From an uncultured Lachnospiraceae bacterium (GTDB taxonomy: Bacteria > Bacillota > Clostridia > Lachnospirales > Lachnospiraceae), in contig CAJTQG010000044.1 in NCBI GenBank assembly GCA_910578605.1, positions 1 through 24,144 on the forward strand: a stretch of 24,144 bases of DNA, read 5' to 3'. Below the pieces are notes generated by a model, which saw nothing but the letters and a program-made list of their open reading frames with translations, was not told the DNA's origin and did no database searches. Shown here one piece after another: positions 14,294 through 22,335 of this stretch (position 1 is the stretch's first letter; every line of letters begins with the position of its first letter). Made by a program: the position numbers and the translations under genes.

Positions 14294-14396
14294 CTTAATT
14301 CTCTCCATTCCGAAACGCTTACTGCTTCTTGATTTTCCTGACATGCTGCTATTTCCAGCCACTTGGCTATCATGCAAACTGCTTCAGCTCATTATG

Positions 14397-15137
14397 TTAC
14401 ATGTACATCCCGCCATTGACATTAATGACCTGACCTGTAATATAAGAAGATTCCTGTGATGCCAAAAATGCTACCGCATTTGCTATATCCTCCGTACTTC
14501 CCAGTCTTTTTGCCGGAATCTGCGCCATCATAGCTTCCTTCACCTTATCGTCTAGCACACTTGTCATATCTGTCTCAATAAATCCCGGCGCCACCGCATT
14601 TACCGTAATACCTCTAGAAGCCAACTCCCTTGCCACAGATTTTGTAAGTCCGATAATTCCTGCCTTAGAAGCACAATAATTTGCCTGACCAGCATTTCCC
14701 ATCACACCGGATACACTGGATAAATTGATAATTCTACCATATCTCTGCTTCATCATAGGTTTTGTCAGACACTTTATAGTGTGAAAGGTTCCCTTTAAAT
14801 TGGTATCCACCACCTGTTCAAAATCTTCCGGAGACATTTTTAACAATAAGTTATCTTTTGTGATGCCTGCATTATTCACTAAAATATCCACTCTTTTATA
14901 TTGCTCTAACACATCACCTATCATTTTTTCCACTGCCCCGAAATCTCCTATATCACACTGATAAGCAATGGCTTCGCCTCCTGCTGCTTTGATTTGCTCC
15001 ACTACCTCTAGTGCCTTATCCTTAGAGCCAGCATAATTTACAATTACTTTAGCGCCTCCTGCTGCCAGCTTTATGGCAATAGCTTTTCCGATACCTCTCG
15101 ACGCACCTGTTACTAATGCAACCTTTTCTTCAAACAT
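14397..15137 (-). CDS. fabG: 3-oxoacyl-ACP reductase
   Basis: A 246-residue short-chain dehydrogenase that reduces 3-oxoacyl-ACP with NADPH. Nucleotide-binding TGASRGIG is at residues 10-17 and NNAG at 88-91. The catalytic set is Asn113, Ser141 in NLSSVSG, Tyr154 and Lys158 in YCASK. The end of the protein carries SYITGQVINVNGGMYM, typical of FabG. The operon position between fabD and fabF makes FabG certain rather than another dehydrogenase. The ribosome site is modest (AGG about eight bases upstream, with AAAGGA further out). It starts 83 bases after fabD. Confidence 0.97.
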   Translation of the reverse strand: MFEEKVALVTGASRGIGKAIAIKLAAGGAKVIVNYAGSKDKALEVVEQIKAAGGEAIAYQCDIGDFGAVEKMIGDVLEQYKRVDILVNNAGITKDNLLLKMSPEDFEQVVDTNLKGTFHTIKCLTKPMMKQRYGRIINLSSVSGVMGNAGQANYCASKAGIIGLTKSVARELASRGITVNAVAPGFIETDMTSVLDDKVKEAMMAQIPAKRLGSTEDIANAVAFLASQESSYITGQVINVNGGMYM

Positions 15138-15220
15138 TCTTTTACCTATTTATTTTATCCTTTCTCTTAATATTTTCTTTTTTCTTATTTTCACTTAGAG
15201 TTTGTTGCACACTTTTCATA

Positions 15221-16141
15221 TCATGCCTGCAATGCCTGGCAGACTTTGTCCACATCCTCTAATTTTTCTATATTATAGACTGTCATTGTCTTATCTATCT
15301 TTTTCATGAAACCTGCTAATGTTTTACCTGGGCCTATCTCCACAAAAGTATCCACACCTTGGGCAATCATCTTCTCCACACTCTGCTGCCAGCGAACAGA
15401 AGAGCTGATTTGTTTTTGCAGCAATTCCTTGATGGAGGAAGTGTCTCTCACATACTCAGCCGTCACATTGGTAACATAAGGGATTGTAAAATCATTTAAC
15501 TGTACGTCCTCCAACACCTTACCCAATTTTTTTCCTGCCTCCTGAAGCATATCTGAATGAAAAGGACCGCTTACATTAAGCATAATGCATCTTCTGGCCC
15601 CTGCCTCTTTCAGCTGCTCATTTGCCTTCTCCACACTTTCTAGCTTACCGGTAATCACTATCTGTCCCGGACAGTTAAAGTTTGCCACCTGTACCCCCTC
15701 TATACCCTCACATACCTTTTCAATCACGGCTCCATCTAAGCCAATCACTGCGGACATACCGCCCTCCCCAACCGGAACTGCCTCCTGCATCAAAATTCCT
15801 CTCTGGCGCACTGTCTTTACGGCATCCTCAAAAGACATTACCTTAGATGCCACCAACGCACAATACTCACCAAGGCTTAGACCGGCACACACATCCGGCA
15901 CAATCCCTTTTTCCTCCAATGCCGCCAACATGGCAACAGATGCTGTCAGCAATGCCGCCTGCGTGTACTCTGTAATATCCAGCTTGTCATTCTCCTCAAA
16001 ACACAGCGCAGGCATGTCCAATCCTAATAGCTGTGTTGCCTTGTCAAAAACTTCTCGGCTCGCTGAAACATTATCATAAAAATCTTTTCCCATACCTGTT
16101 GCCTGGGCTCCCTGCCCAGGAAATATAAATGCTACACTCAT
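15221..16141 (-). CDS. fabD: Malonyl-CoA:ACP transacylase
   Basis: A 306-residue acyltransferase that loads malonyl groups from CoA to ACP. It opens with the FabD signature SVAFIFPGQGAQ. The active serine lies in GLSLGEY (Ser89), and its partner histidine in SGPFHSDML (His195). An IGPGKTLAGFMKKI block stands near the C-terminus. The start at 16141 is preferred because the family begins exactly there and AAAGGA precedes it; a frame open to 16165 adds eight residues covering that ribosome site. It is separated from fabK by a 125-base spacer that contains a long inverted repeat, unlike the shorter spacers elsewhere in the operon. Confidence 0.97.
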   Translation of the reverse strand: MSVAFIFPGQGAQATGMGKDFYDNVSASREVFDKATQLLGLDMPALCFEENDKLDITEYTQAALLTASVAMLAALEEKGIVPDVCAGLSLGEYCALVASKVMSFEDAVKTVRQRGILMQEAVPVGEGGMSAVIGLDGAVIEKVCEGIEGVQVANFNCPGQIVITGKLESVEKANEQLKEAGARRCIMLNVSGPFHSDMLQEAGKKLGKVLEDVQLNDFTIPYVTNVTAEYVRDTSSIKELLQKQISSSVRWQQSVEKMIAQGVDTFVEIGPGKTLAGFMKKIDKTMTVYNIEKLEDVDKVCQALQA

Positions 16142-16207
16142 ACCTTTTCCTTTCTTCGCTATCAATATGTACTATATACCGTTTGGTAAAAGCCCTAAAC
16201 ATACATA

Positions 16208-16252
16208 TAGAATATGCCTTGCACCTGTAAACCAAGTGTAAAACATATTCTA
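16208..16252 (-). other. Inverted repeat in the fabK-fabD spacer
   Basis: TAGAATATG and CATATTCTA (16252-16244 and 16216-16208 on the minus strand) are exact 9-base complements. Inside the loop, CACTTG pairs with CAGGTG, allowing one wobble. The result is an extended stem-loop in the middle of the operon transcript. No T-tract follows, so it is not a terminator; it may be an RNA-processing or stability element. Confidence 0.5.
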
Positions 16253-16266
16253 CCTGCATCCATTTA

Positions 16267-17202
16267 TTATATAAAATCCTTGTTGCCCAGAAGCTCCTTC
16301 GCTTCCTTCATAATCTCCAAAATAATTTCCTCACAGCTTTGTCTTTTCTTCACCAAACCGGCAATCTGGCCTGCCATTACGGTTCCGTTTACTACATCGC
16401 CGTCCACCACTGCTTTGCGCAGCGCACCTAATGTGAGATATTCCAATTCCTCAAAGGAAGCTCCTCCTGCTTCCAGCTTTACATACTCTCTTGTCATTTT
16501 ATTCTTCAGAGAGCGCACCGGATGCCCATGACTTCTTCCTGTCACATCAGAGTCAATATCTCTTGCTTTTATAAGCTTTTCCTTATAATTCTCATGTACA
16601 ATGGATTCGTCTGCTGCCACAAAACGGGTACCCATCTGCACTGCGGAGGCACCCAACATCATAGCTGCGGCAAAACCTCTTCCATCACCGATTCCTCCTG
16701 CGGCAATCACAGGAATCTCCACCGCATCTACTACCTGGGGAACTAATGTCATAGTAGTCAGCTCTCCAATATGTCCTCCTGACTCCATACCTTCTGCCAC
16801 AACAGCAGATGCACCATATTTTTCCATGCGCTTTGCCAGGGCAACGGAAGCCACTACTGGAATCACTTTGATATCTGCCCCTTTCCACAAATCCATATAT
16901 TTGCTTGGATCTCCTGCACCGGTAGTCACAATAGGAATCTTCTCCTCCACTACCACCTGTGCAACCTCATCTGCGTGAGGGCTCATCAACATTACATTTA
17001 CACCAATTGGCTTATCAGTAATTTCTCTTGCTTTTTTAATCTCATCCCGAACTACCTCTGCCGGAGCATTGGCACCGCCAATCAATCCTAATCCGCCAGC
17101 TTTTGATACTGCAGCAGCCAAATGATGCTCTGCAACCCACGCCATACCGCCTTGGATAATCGGATACTCTATGTTCAATAGTTCTGTTATCTTTGTCTTC
17201 AT
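16267..17202 (-). CDS. fabK: Enoyl-ACP reductase II (FMN-dependent)
   Basis: A 311-residue FMN-binding TIM-barrel enzyme that performs the last reduction in each elongation cycle, replacing FabI. FabK signatures are PIIQGGMAWVAEHHLAAAVS at the N-terminus, GMESGGHIGE with His144 at the same position as the important residue in pneumococcal FabK, and AAGGIGDGRGFAAAMMLGA as the phosphate-binding loop. GASAVQMGTRFVA follows. Related nitronate monooxygenases share the fold, but the position directly between acpP and fabD identifies FabK. Its ATG is five bases after the acpP stop, and the ribosome site GAGGC lies within the acpP end, so translation is probably coupled. FabK enzymes are known to be insensitive to triclosan. 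Confidence 0.96.
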   Translation of the reverse strand: MKTKITELLNIEYPIIQGGMAWVAEHHLAAAVSKAGGLGLIGGANAPAEVVRDEIKKAREITDKPIGVNVMLMSPHADEVAQVVVEEKIPIVTTGAGDPSKYMDLWKGADIKVIPVVASVALAKRMEKYGASAVVAEGMESGGHIGELTTMTLVPQVVDAVEIPVIAAGGIGDGRGFAAAMMLGASAVQMGTRFVAADESIVHENYKEKLIKARDIDSDVTGRSHGHPVRSLKNKMTREYVKLEAGGASFEELEYLTLGALRKAVVDGDVVNGTVMAGQIAGLVKKRQSCEEIILEIMKEAKELLGNKDFI

Positions 17203-17207
17203 AAAAA

Positions 17208-17441
17208 TTAAGCCTCTACACCCTTATCCTTTAAATAGTTGATTACATCTTCTACAGTAGCAATATTTGCCAAGTCATCGGAAGGAATCTCTACGTCATA
17301 TTCTTCCTCCAAAGCCATTACCAATTCAAACAGGTCAAGGGAATCTGCTCCTAAATCATCCTTAAAATTAGTAGTCAGCTCTACTTCTGACTGATCACAA
17401 CTTAACTGTTCTGCAACAATTTCTTTAATTTTTTCCAACAT
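17208..17441 (-). CDS. acpP: Acyl carrier protein
   Basis: A 77-residue acidic protein that carries the growing acyl chain on a phosphopantetheine attached to Ser34 in LGADSLDLFELVMALE. The four-helix ACP pattern is complete, with IPSDDLANIATVEDVINYL at the end. It is the first gene of the fatty-acid operon; AAGGAG lies about 9-10 bases before the ATG at 17441, and the predicted transcription start is about 35 bases upstream. Its placement at the promoter-proximal end suits the high amounts of ACP needed. Confidence 0.98.
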   Translation of the reverse strand: MLEKIKEIVAEQLSCDQSEVELTTNFKDDLGADSLDLFELVMALEEEYDVEIPSDDLANIATVEDVINYLKDKGVEA

Positions 17442-17484
17442 AATAAATATTCTCCTTTTTTATTAAATTCGCTTTGCTGAATCA

Positions 17485-17514
17485 AGTATATTATTACCAT
17501 AACATATTTGTCAA
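17485..17514 (-). promoter_or_regulatory. Promoter of the acpP-fab-acc operon
   Basis: Perfect TTGACA (17514-17509), an 18-base spacer and TATACT (17490-17485) on the minus strand. The -35 box contains the TGA stop codon of the upstream helicase gene. I found no second promoter of similar quality inside the operon, and no clear FapR- or FabT-like palindrome around it. Confidence 0.8.
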
Positions 17515-19577
17515 CTATTTTTGGTTAATTTTTCTATCGGCTGAATAATATGGTTTGAAAGAGCAAATTTCATGTCAAACACCAACTCCTTACGTAGTTT
17601 TTTAAACCATATGATAGCTTTTCCACCTTCAACCCCTCTCACTACGCCCTCCCCGTATTTTTTGTGCACAATTTTCATACCTTTTTGTATCAGGGAACTG
17701 TCATATTCCATATCTGCTAGAAAACGGGAAGCACTTATTTTCTTTTCAAATTTTTCATCTGTATACGAAAGGTGAAGGCAATATTTTGCTCTTGTCATAC
17801 CTACATACAAAAGTCTGCGCTCCTCCTCTATCTCCTCCTCCAAAATAGCTTTGTGATATGGTATATTTCCTTCATTCACATCCGGTATTAACACCACATC
17901 ATACTCCAAGCCTTTTGCGCCGTGAAGCGTCATAATTTCCACACTGTCACTTTGATTTTGCTGTTTCTTATTCTGCCTTTCTATTTCTCTTGTGTACTCC
18001 TCAATTCCCATAAACCATTGTTCAAAGGTTTTGTATGGTCTTGCCAATTCCTGCAGCTCCTCTAACACTTGGAGCAATTCCATTTCATCAATTCCCTTGT
18101 ACTCCCCATATTCCTTAATGTATTCCTCATAGCCAACGCCGCTGCGTATATATTTGATAGCGGCATAAGGCTTCATTTTCTCTATCATATCTAAATCAAA
18201 CTCTAATTTTTCGATTCTCTGGGCTATCCAAGGCTTGTCCGAAAACCTCTCCCGCAAAAAATAAAAATCTATCTCCTCCCCATTGACCATCTCTCTGCTA
18301 ATATATCTCTTTGGCCGGTTCATAATCTGCAAAAAATGAGAACGTCTCCTATCCCCCTGTGCCATATAAATATAGGACAATATATTTTTGGCAATCCAAT
18401 GGTTGTAAATATTGGGCATAGCATCCTTCATGCGAAAAGGAATATTCCACTCCATCATGTGGGAAACCAACAGTCTCGGCCCTAAATTTGTGCGAAACAA
18501 AACAGCAATCTGGCTATAATCCAGTCCTTGCTGTCTGTACTCTTGTATTCTCTGCACAATTCTTTCATTTTGTTCCTTTTGGTTAGTATACTCCTCTATT
18601 GTAACAAGCCCTCTGTATTTGCACCCAGAACAAAGCTCCTTAGAAAATCTCTGTTTATTGTTTGCAATCAACCGCCCTGCCTTGGCAACAATGTCCGGTG
18701 CACACCGATAATTTATATCTAGGCAAATCTTTTTGGCGTTAGGAAAATTTTTCTCAAAATTCAGCATAATTTCTGGTCTTGCTCCCCGAAAGCCATAAAT
18801 TGACTGGTCGTCATCCCCCACGATAAACAAATGGTTTTCAGGCGCACAGAGCATCTTAATCACTTCATATTGCACCTTTGAGATATCCTGAAACTCATCA
18901 ATTAAAATATACTGATATTTTTTCTGCCATGCCGATAAAATGTCAGCCCTTGCCCTAAGCAGCTCATAGCACAGGAAAAGCATATCATCAAAATCAATTT
19001 TATTTTTTTGCCTAAGCTTATTCTCATATCCCTTAAATATTTGAATAAATATATCCCTAGAACAATTTTTTGGACTATATTGTTCTGGCTTTTTCATCTC
19101 TGCCTTTACGATGCTAATCTCTGCTGTAATATTTTCTATGAAATCTTTCTCCTCCTCCACCTCTATCCCAAGACTCTCTATGATTTCTTTAAATATATCA
19201 ATCTTCTCTGACTCACCCAATATATTGTCCGCCTTATATTGGTAAGCATATTTTAAAATGCGAAAAAATACACTGTGAAAGGTTCCGAAGGTGACAGGAA
19301 AATCCTCCCCCATTTTGATTTCAAAACGTCTCTGCATTTGAAGTGCGGCGGCTTTTGTGAAGGTGATTACCAGTATATGGGAGGGGGATATGCCATGCTC
19401 CTCTATCAGTCTTCTTGTTCTCTCTGTAATAACGGTTGTCTTGCCGCTTCCCGGGCCAGCTAGAATAAGGGCAGCGCCTTGAAAATGAGCTGCCGCTTCC
19501 TCCTGCTTTGCATTCAAGGCCCTGCTGCCGTGAAAAACACTATCCTTTCTATTGTCTTGCTGACTATCGTTTCTCAT
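17511..19577 (-). CDS. UvrD/PcrA-like superfamily-1 DNA helicase
   Basis: A 688-residue ATP-dependent 3'-5' helicase. Motifs in order are the Q-motif region LNAKQEEAA (21-29), Walker A GPGSGKT (41-47), Ia VITFTKAAALQM (70-81), and II ILIDEFQD (224-231). Motif III is GDDDQSIYGFRGA (254-266). Later come V MTLHGAKGLEYDVV and VI RLLYVGMTRAK around 550-600. The C-terminus has a PcrA-like segment VHKKYGEGVVRGVEGGKAIIWF that in PcrA contacts RNA polymerase. It is shorter than typical PcrA (about 740 residues), so it may be a second paralogue, and I leave the symbol empty. GGGGAG precedes the ATG at 19577. It begins 18 bases after gltX, suggesting one transcript. Confidence 0.92.
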   Translation of the reverse strand: MRNDSQQDNRKDSVFHGSRALNAKQEEAAAHFQGAALILAGPGSGKTTVITERTRRLIEEHGISPSHILVITFTKAAALQMQRRFEIKMGEDFPVTFGTFHSVFFRILKYAYQYKADNILGESEKIDIFKEIIESLGIEVEEEKDFIENITAEISIVKAEMKKPEQYSPKNCSRDIFIQIFKGYENKLRQKNKIDFDDMLFLCYELLRARADILSAWQKKYQYILIDEFQDISKVQYEVIKMLCAPENHLFIVGDDDQSIYGFRGARPEIMLNFEKNFPNAKKICLDINYRCAPDIVAKAGRLIANNKQRFSKELCSGCKYRGLVTIEEYTNQKEQNERIVQRIQEYRQQGLDYSQIAVLFRTNLGPRLLVSHMMEWNIPFRMKDAMPNIYNHWIAKNILSYIYMAQGDRRRSHFLQIMNRPKRYISREMVNGEEIDFYFLRERFSDKPWIAQRIEKLEFDLDMIEKMKPYAAIKYIRSGVGYEEYIKEYGEYKGIDEMELLQVLEELQELARPYKTFEQWFMGIEEYTREIERQNKKQQNQSDSVEIMTLHGAKGLEYDVVLIPDVNEGNIPYHKAILEEEIEEERRLLYVGMTRAKYCLHLSYTDEKFEKKISASRFLADMEYDSSLIQKGMKIVHKKYGEGVVRGVEGGKAIIWFKKLRKELVFDMKFALSNHIIQPIEKLTKNS

Positions 19578-19595
19578 AGGTGTCTCCCCATAATA

Positions 19596-21065
19596 TTATA
19601 CACTTAATTTTTCAATACCAATACGGATTCTTCTCAGACTCTCCTCTTTTCCAATAATCTCCATAATCTCAAACGCTCCCCCTGGTGTAGATTGTTTTCC
19701 CGACACGGCAGTGCGCACCGGCCATAACCCCTGTCCATTTTTAATTCCTTTATCCTGAATATATGCCATTAACACATCATGAAGCGCATCTGTACTATAA
19801 TCATCTTGCTTCTCCAAAATCGGAAGCACATCTCTAAGCACCTCCAGTGAATTTTCCGAATTGGTTTTCATTTTCTTGTGGGTGTACATAGCAATATCAT
19901 AATCCGGCAGTTCCTGAAAAAAGTCTACATGATCTGCAATATCAGTGAACACCTCAATTCTCGTTTTTACCAAATCCAAGATTTTCCTTTTATCTAAGTC
20001 CTTTGTAATTACACTGTTTAGATAAGGCAGCGCCATATGATAAAATTTGTCGCCATCCATAGCCTTTAAATATTCACCGTTCATCCATTTTAATTTGACA
20101 ATATCAAATACAGCTGGTGATTTGCTTACATGATGATAATCAAACTTTTCAATCAGCTCCTCCAAAGAAAAAATCTCCTGATTATCTTCCGGACTCCATC
20201 CAAGAAGCGCTATATAATTTACAATAGCCTCCGACAAAAATCCTTGCTCCAGCAAATCCTCAAAGGAGGAATGACCGCTGCGCTTAGAAAGCTTTTTGTG
20301 ATTTTCATCTGTAATCAAAGGCAAATGCACATATTTGGGAGTTTCCCATCCAAAAGCCTCATATAACCTCTGATATTTCGGCGAGGAAGAAATATATTCA
20401 TTTCCTCGAACTACATGAGTGATTTCCATAAGATGGTCGTCTACCACATTGGCAAAATTATAGGTTGGATATCCGTCTGACTTTATGAGAATCATATCAT
20501 CCAGTTCCCCGTTATCCACTGTGATTTCTCCATAAATATCATCCTGGAAGGTAGTCGTTCCCTCTGTAGGGTTATTCTGACGAATCACATAGGGCTTACC
20601 GGCGGCTAAATTAGCTTCCACTTCCTCCTGGGAGAGACCAAGACAATGCTTGTCATACACCATAATCTCCTTGCCCTCTGTTCCTGTCTCAATTGTCTGC
20701 TTTAAACTCTCCAAACGTTCCTTATCACAAAAACAATAGTAGGCTTCCCCTTTTTCCACCAATTTCTTTGCATACTCCAAATAAATACCCTTTTCCTGGC
20801 GCTCGCTCTGTACATAAGGCCCAAATCCACCATCCTTATCCGGTCCCTCGTCATGATGAAGCCCTGCTTTTTCCATCGTCCGATATATAATATCAAGAGC
20901 GCCCTCCACAAATCTCTCCTGGTCGGTATCCTCTATTCTTAAAATAAAATCTCCGCCCTCATGCCTGGCAATTAAATATTCATATAATGCTGTTCTTAAA
21001 TTTCCTACATGCATCTTCCCTGTAGGACTTGGTGCGTATCTTGTTCTCACTCTCTGTCTATCCAT
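19596..21065 (-). CDS. gltX: Glutamyl-tRNA synthetase
   Basis: A 489-residue class-I aminoacyl-tRNA synthetase charging glutamate. The ATP-binding HIGH equivalent is HVGN (19-22) within YAPSPTGKMHVGNLRTAL, and the KMSKS equivalent is KLSKR (258-262). LRIEDTDQERFVEGA and DGYPTYNFANVVDD are also typical. A Cys-x-Cys (111, 113) and a later His-Cys (140-141) may form a zinc site. The start at 21065 is chosen because GGAGG lies five bases upstream; an ATG at 21077 covers that ribosome site. It has its own predicted promoter and a leader hairpin, and the helicase follows closely. Whether it also charges tRNA-Gln cannot be told here. Confidence 0.96.
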   Translation of the reverse strand: MDRQRVRTRYAPSPTGKMHVGNLRTALYEYLIARHEGGDFILRIEDTDQERFVEGALDIIYRTMEKAGLHHDEGPDKDGGFGPYVQSERQEKGIYLEYAKKLVEKGEAYYCFCDKERLESLKQTIETGTEGKEIMVYDKHCLGLSQEEVEANLAAGKPYVIRQNNPTEGTTTFQDDIYGEITVDNGELDDMILIKSDGYPTYNFANVVDDHLMEITHVVRGNEYISSSPKYQRLYEAFGWETPKYVHLPLITDENHKKLSKRSGHSSFEDLLEQGFLSEAIVNYIALLGWSPEDNQEIFSLEELIEKFDYHHVSKSPAVFDIVKLKWMNGEYLKAMDGDKFYHMALPYLNSVITKDLDKRKILDLVKTRIEVFTDIADHVDFFQELPDYDIAMYTHKKMKTNSENSLEVLRDVLPILEKQDDYSTDALHDVLMAYIQDKGIKNGQGLWPVRTAVSGKQSTPGGAFEIMEIIGKEESLRRIRIGIEKLSV

Positions 21066-21143
21066 CTTTTCCTCCATAATTCATTAATCTATTTTTCGGG
21101 TACTATGAAACATGCCCGCAAATTGTTACGATTAACATAGTAT

Positions 21144-21169
21144 AAGGTGTGACACTTGTGCCACACCTT
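21144..21169 (-). other. Stem-loop at the 5' end of the gltX leader
   Basis: The minus strand folds AAGGTGTGGCAC on GTGTCACACCTT with only one G-U pair and a two-base centre; on the plus strand the same position is an A-C mismatch, so the structure favours the minus-strand transcript. It would lie a few bases from the predicted transcription start. No T-tract follows and no T-box sequence is present. Confidence 0.5.
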
Positions 21170-21180
21170 CATCTTTTTAT

Positions 21181-21209
21181 ATCTTACCAAAATACCCAAC
21201 ATTTGTAAA
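21181..21209 (-). promoter_or_regulatory. Candidate gltX promoter
   Basis: TTTACA (21209-21204), a 17-base spacer ending TGG, and TAAGAT (21186-21181) on the minus strand. A near-perfect 19-base palindrome (21208-21226) between the upstream stop codon and this site overlaps the -35 box. The match to consensus is moderate. Confidence 0.45.
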
Positions 21210-21230
21210 GCAATTTTAAATTGCTTATAT

Positions 21231-22316
21231 TCATGTCTTTTTGATATATTTCTTCGTTCTTGTAATCACCATGGAATTGAAGACTTTTTTATCTTTCTTT
21301 TTTAAAGAATAAGTCTTTAATTTTCCATTAAAATCTTTCCCCCACGAACCAATAGATTCCTTCTCTTCCTTTCTCTTTACATCATCCATTATTTTATTAC
21401 TCCAGTATTCCCTTACCCCATCATCCCAATAATATGTTCGCTTATTCCCATAATAATCTTCCAACACAATGCGCTTTAATTTCGCTTTCTTTTCCCATAA
21501 GCTTACTGGTATTTTACACTCATAAACTTTTTTCTTTTTATCATATTTCATTTCCAAAGAATATTCTTCTCCATATTTATCATACTTTTTTCCATAAAAC
21601 ATCCAATCACAAGTTACGCTGCGAATCATACCGCTTTGATCCTTTACCTTCACCGAAAATTTACTTTTTGTTCCCTTTTTCAACACCTTTTTTGACAGTT
21701 TTAATGATTTCGCAGAAATAGTTGGACCTTCCTTATCCACCTTCTTGCCTGTTCCCCTCACTGTAAAATCAGCAAAGGATAAATCCACAAATTCACTTGT
21801 ATTATCTAAATACATATATTTTCCCCATTTCATATTAGAATTATATATCACCACATTTTCCGCATCTTCTCCTCCAGCAGACAGTATCACAATCGCACTT
21901 AGTTTCCATCTTCCCTGCTCCATTCCTTTTGGTATTTTGATTTTATCTGATATTTTAAAGGTTTCCGTTTTTGTATCATATATTTCGGAATAAATTTTTC
22001 TGATACATTGTTTTTTAGGTGATTGCCATTCAAACCATACTTCTTGACCTTCTTTGCAGCTACTAAAAAAACTATGCATATACTCATCTATATTTTCAAT
22101 ACCATTGTCTTTTATCGTAAAACTATATTTCAGAGTATCACCTTTTTTTACTTTATTCTTATTTAGATGCCCCTTTGTAATAGTAGCAAACTGCTTGCCT
22201 TCAGGGGTTTCTATCTTTGCAACGGATGCCGCCTGAGTTGACAATATAGATTGTTTACATAGTACCATTAAAACCATTGCCATTATTGTTACCATCGTTT
22301 TAATATTATTTTTCAT
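21231..22316 (-). CDS. Secreted beta-sandwich protein, function unknown
   Basis: A 361-residue exported protein starting at 22316, with GGGAGG about nine bases upstream. The signal peptide MKNNIKTMVTIMAMVLMVLC leads to a cleavage site near TQA-AS (residue 29-30). The mature protein seems to hold two beta-rich halves. Residues about 40-195 include KKGDTLKYSFTIKDNGIENI and end FADFTVRGTG. Residues about 200-300 include GPTISAKSLKLSKKVLKKG and FSVKVKDQSGMIRSVTCDW, the pattern of bacterial Ig-like domains that follow 'D-x-x-x-P' linkers in clostridial surface proteins. The C-terminus is very Lys-rich. No catalytic motif or anchor was seen. It starts 19 bases after the secreted protease gene, so it is probably co-expressed with it and may be its partner or substrate; this is inference. 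Confidence 0.82.
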   Translation of the reverse strand: MKNNIKTMVTIMAMVLMVLCKQSILSTQAASVAKIETPEGKQFATITKGHLNKNKVKKGDTLKYSFTIKDNGIENIDEYMHSFFSSCKEGQEVWFEWQSPKKQCIRKIYSEIYDTKTETFKISDKIKIPKGMEQGRWKLSAIVILSAGGEDAENVVIYNSNMKWGKYMYLDNTSEFVDLSFADFTVRGTGKKVDKEGPTISAKSLKLSKKVLKKGTKSKFSVKVKDQSGMIRSVTCDWMFYGKKYDKYGEEYSLEMKYDKKKKVYECKIPVSLWEKKAKLKRIVLEDYYGNKRTYYWDDGVREYWSNKIMDDVKRKEEKESIGSWGKDFNGKLKTYSLKKKDKKVFNSMVITRTKKYIKKT

Positions 22317-22335
22317 TCTTATATCCTCCCATTTA

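Noticed and set aside
14294..14377. N-terminal extension of FabF
   Set aside because: The extra 28 residues are unlike any FabF, and GGAGAG with the usual MKKRVVVTG start points to 14293.
14294..14396. AGCCA-AG-TGGCT inverted repeat in the fabG-fabF spacer as a regulatory hairpin
   Set aside because: The loop is only two bases and the stem five pairs, which is too weak and common to support a claim.
17442..17520. FapR or FabT operator at the fatty-acid promoter
   Set aside because: No TTAGTACC-type or TTTGA-TCAAA palindrome of useful quality was seen, and no regulator gene is nearby.
21144..21169. Hairpin as a terminator for the secreted-protein operon
   Set aside because: On the transcribed (minus) strand the stem is followed by ATACTATG, not a T-run. 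The T-run lies on the other side, four bases off, on a strand with no gene ending there.
21066..21230. T-box riboswitch before gltX
   Set aside because: No AGGGTGG-ACC antiterminator core or other T-box landmarks were found, and the spacer is too short.
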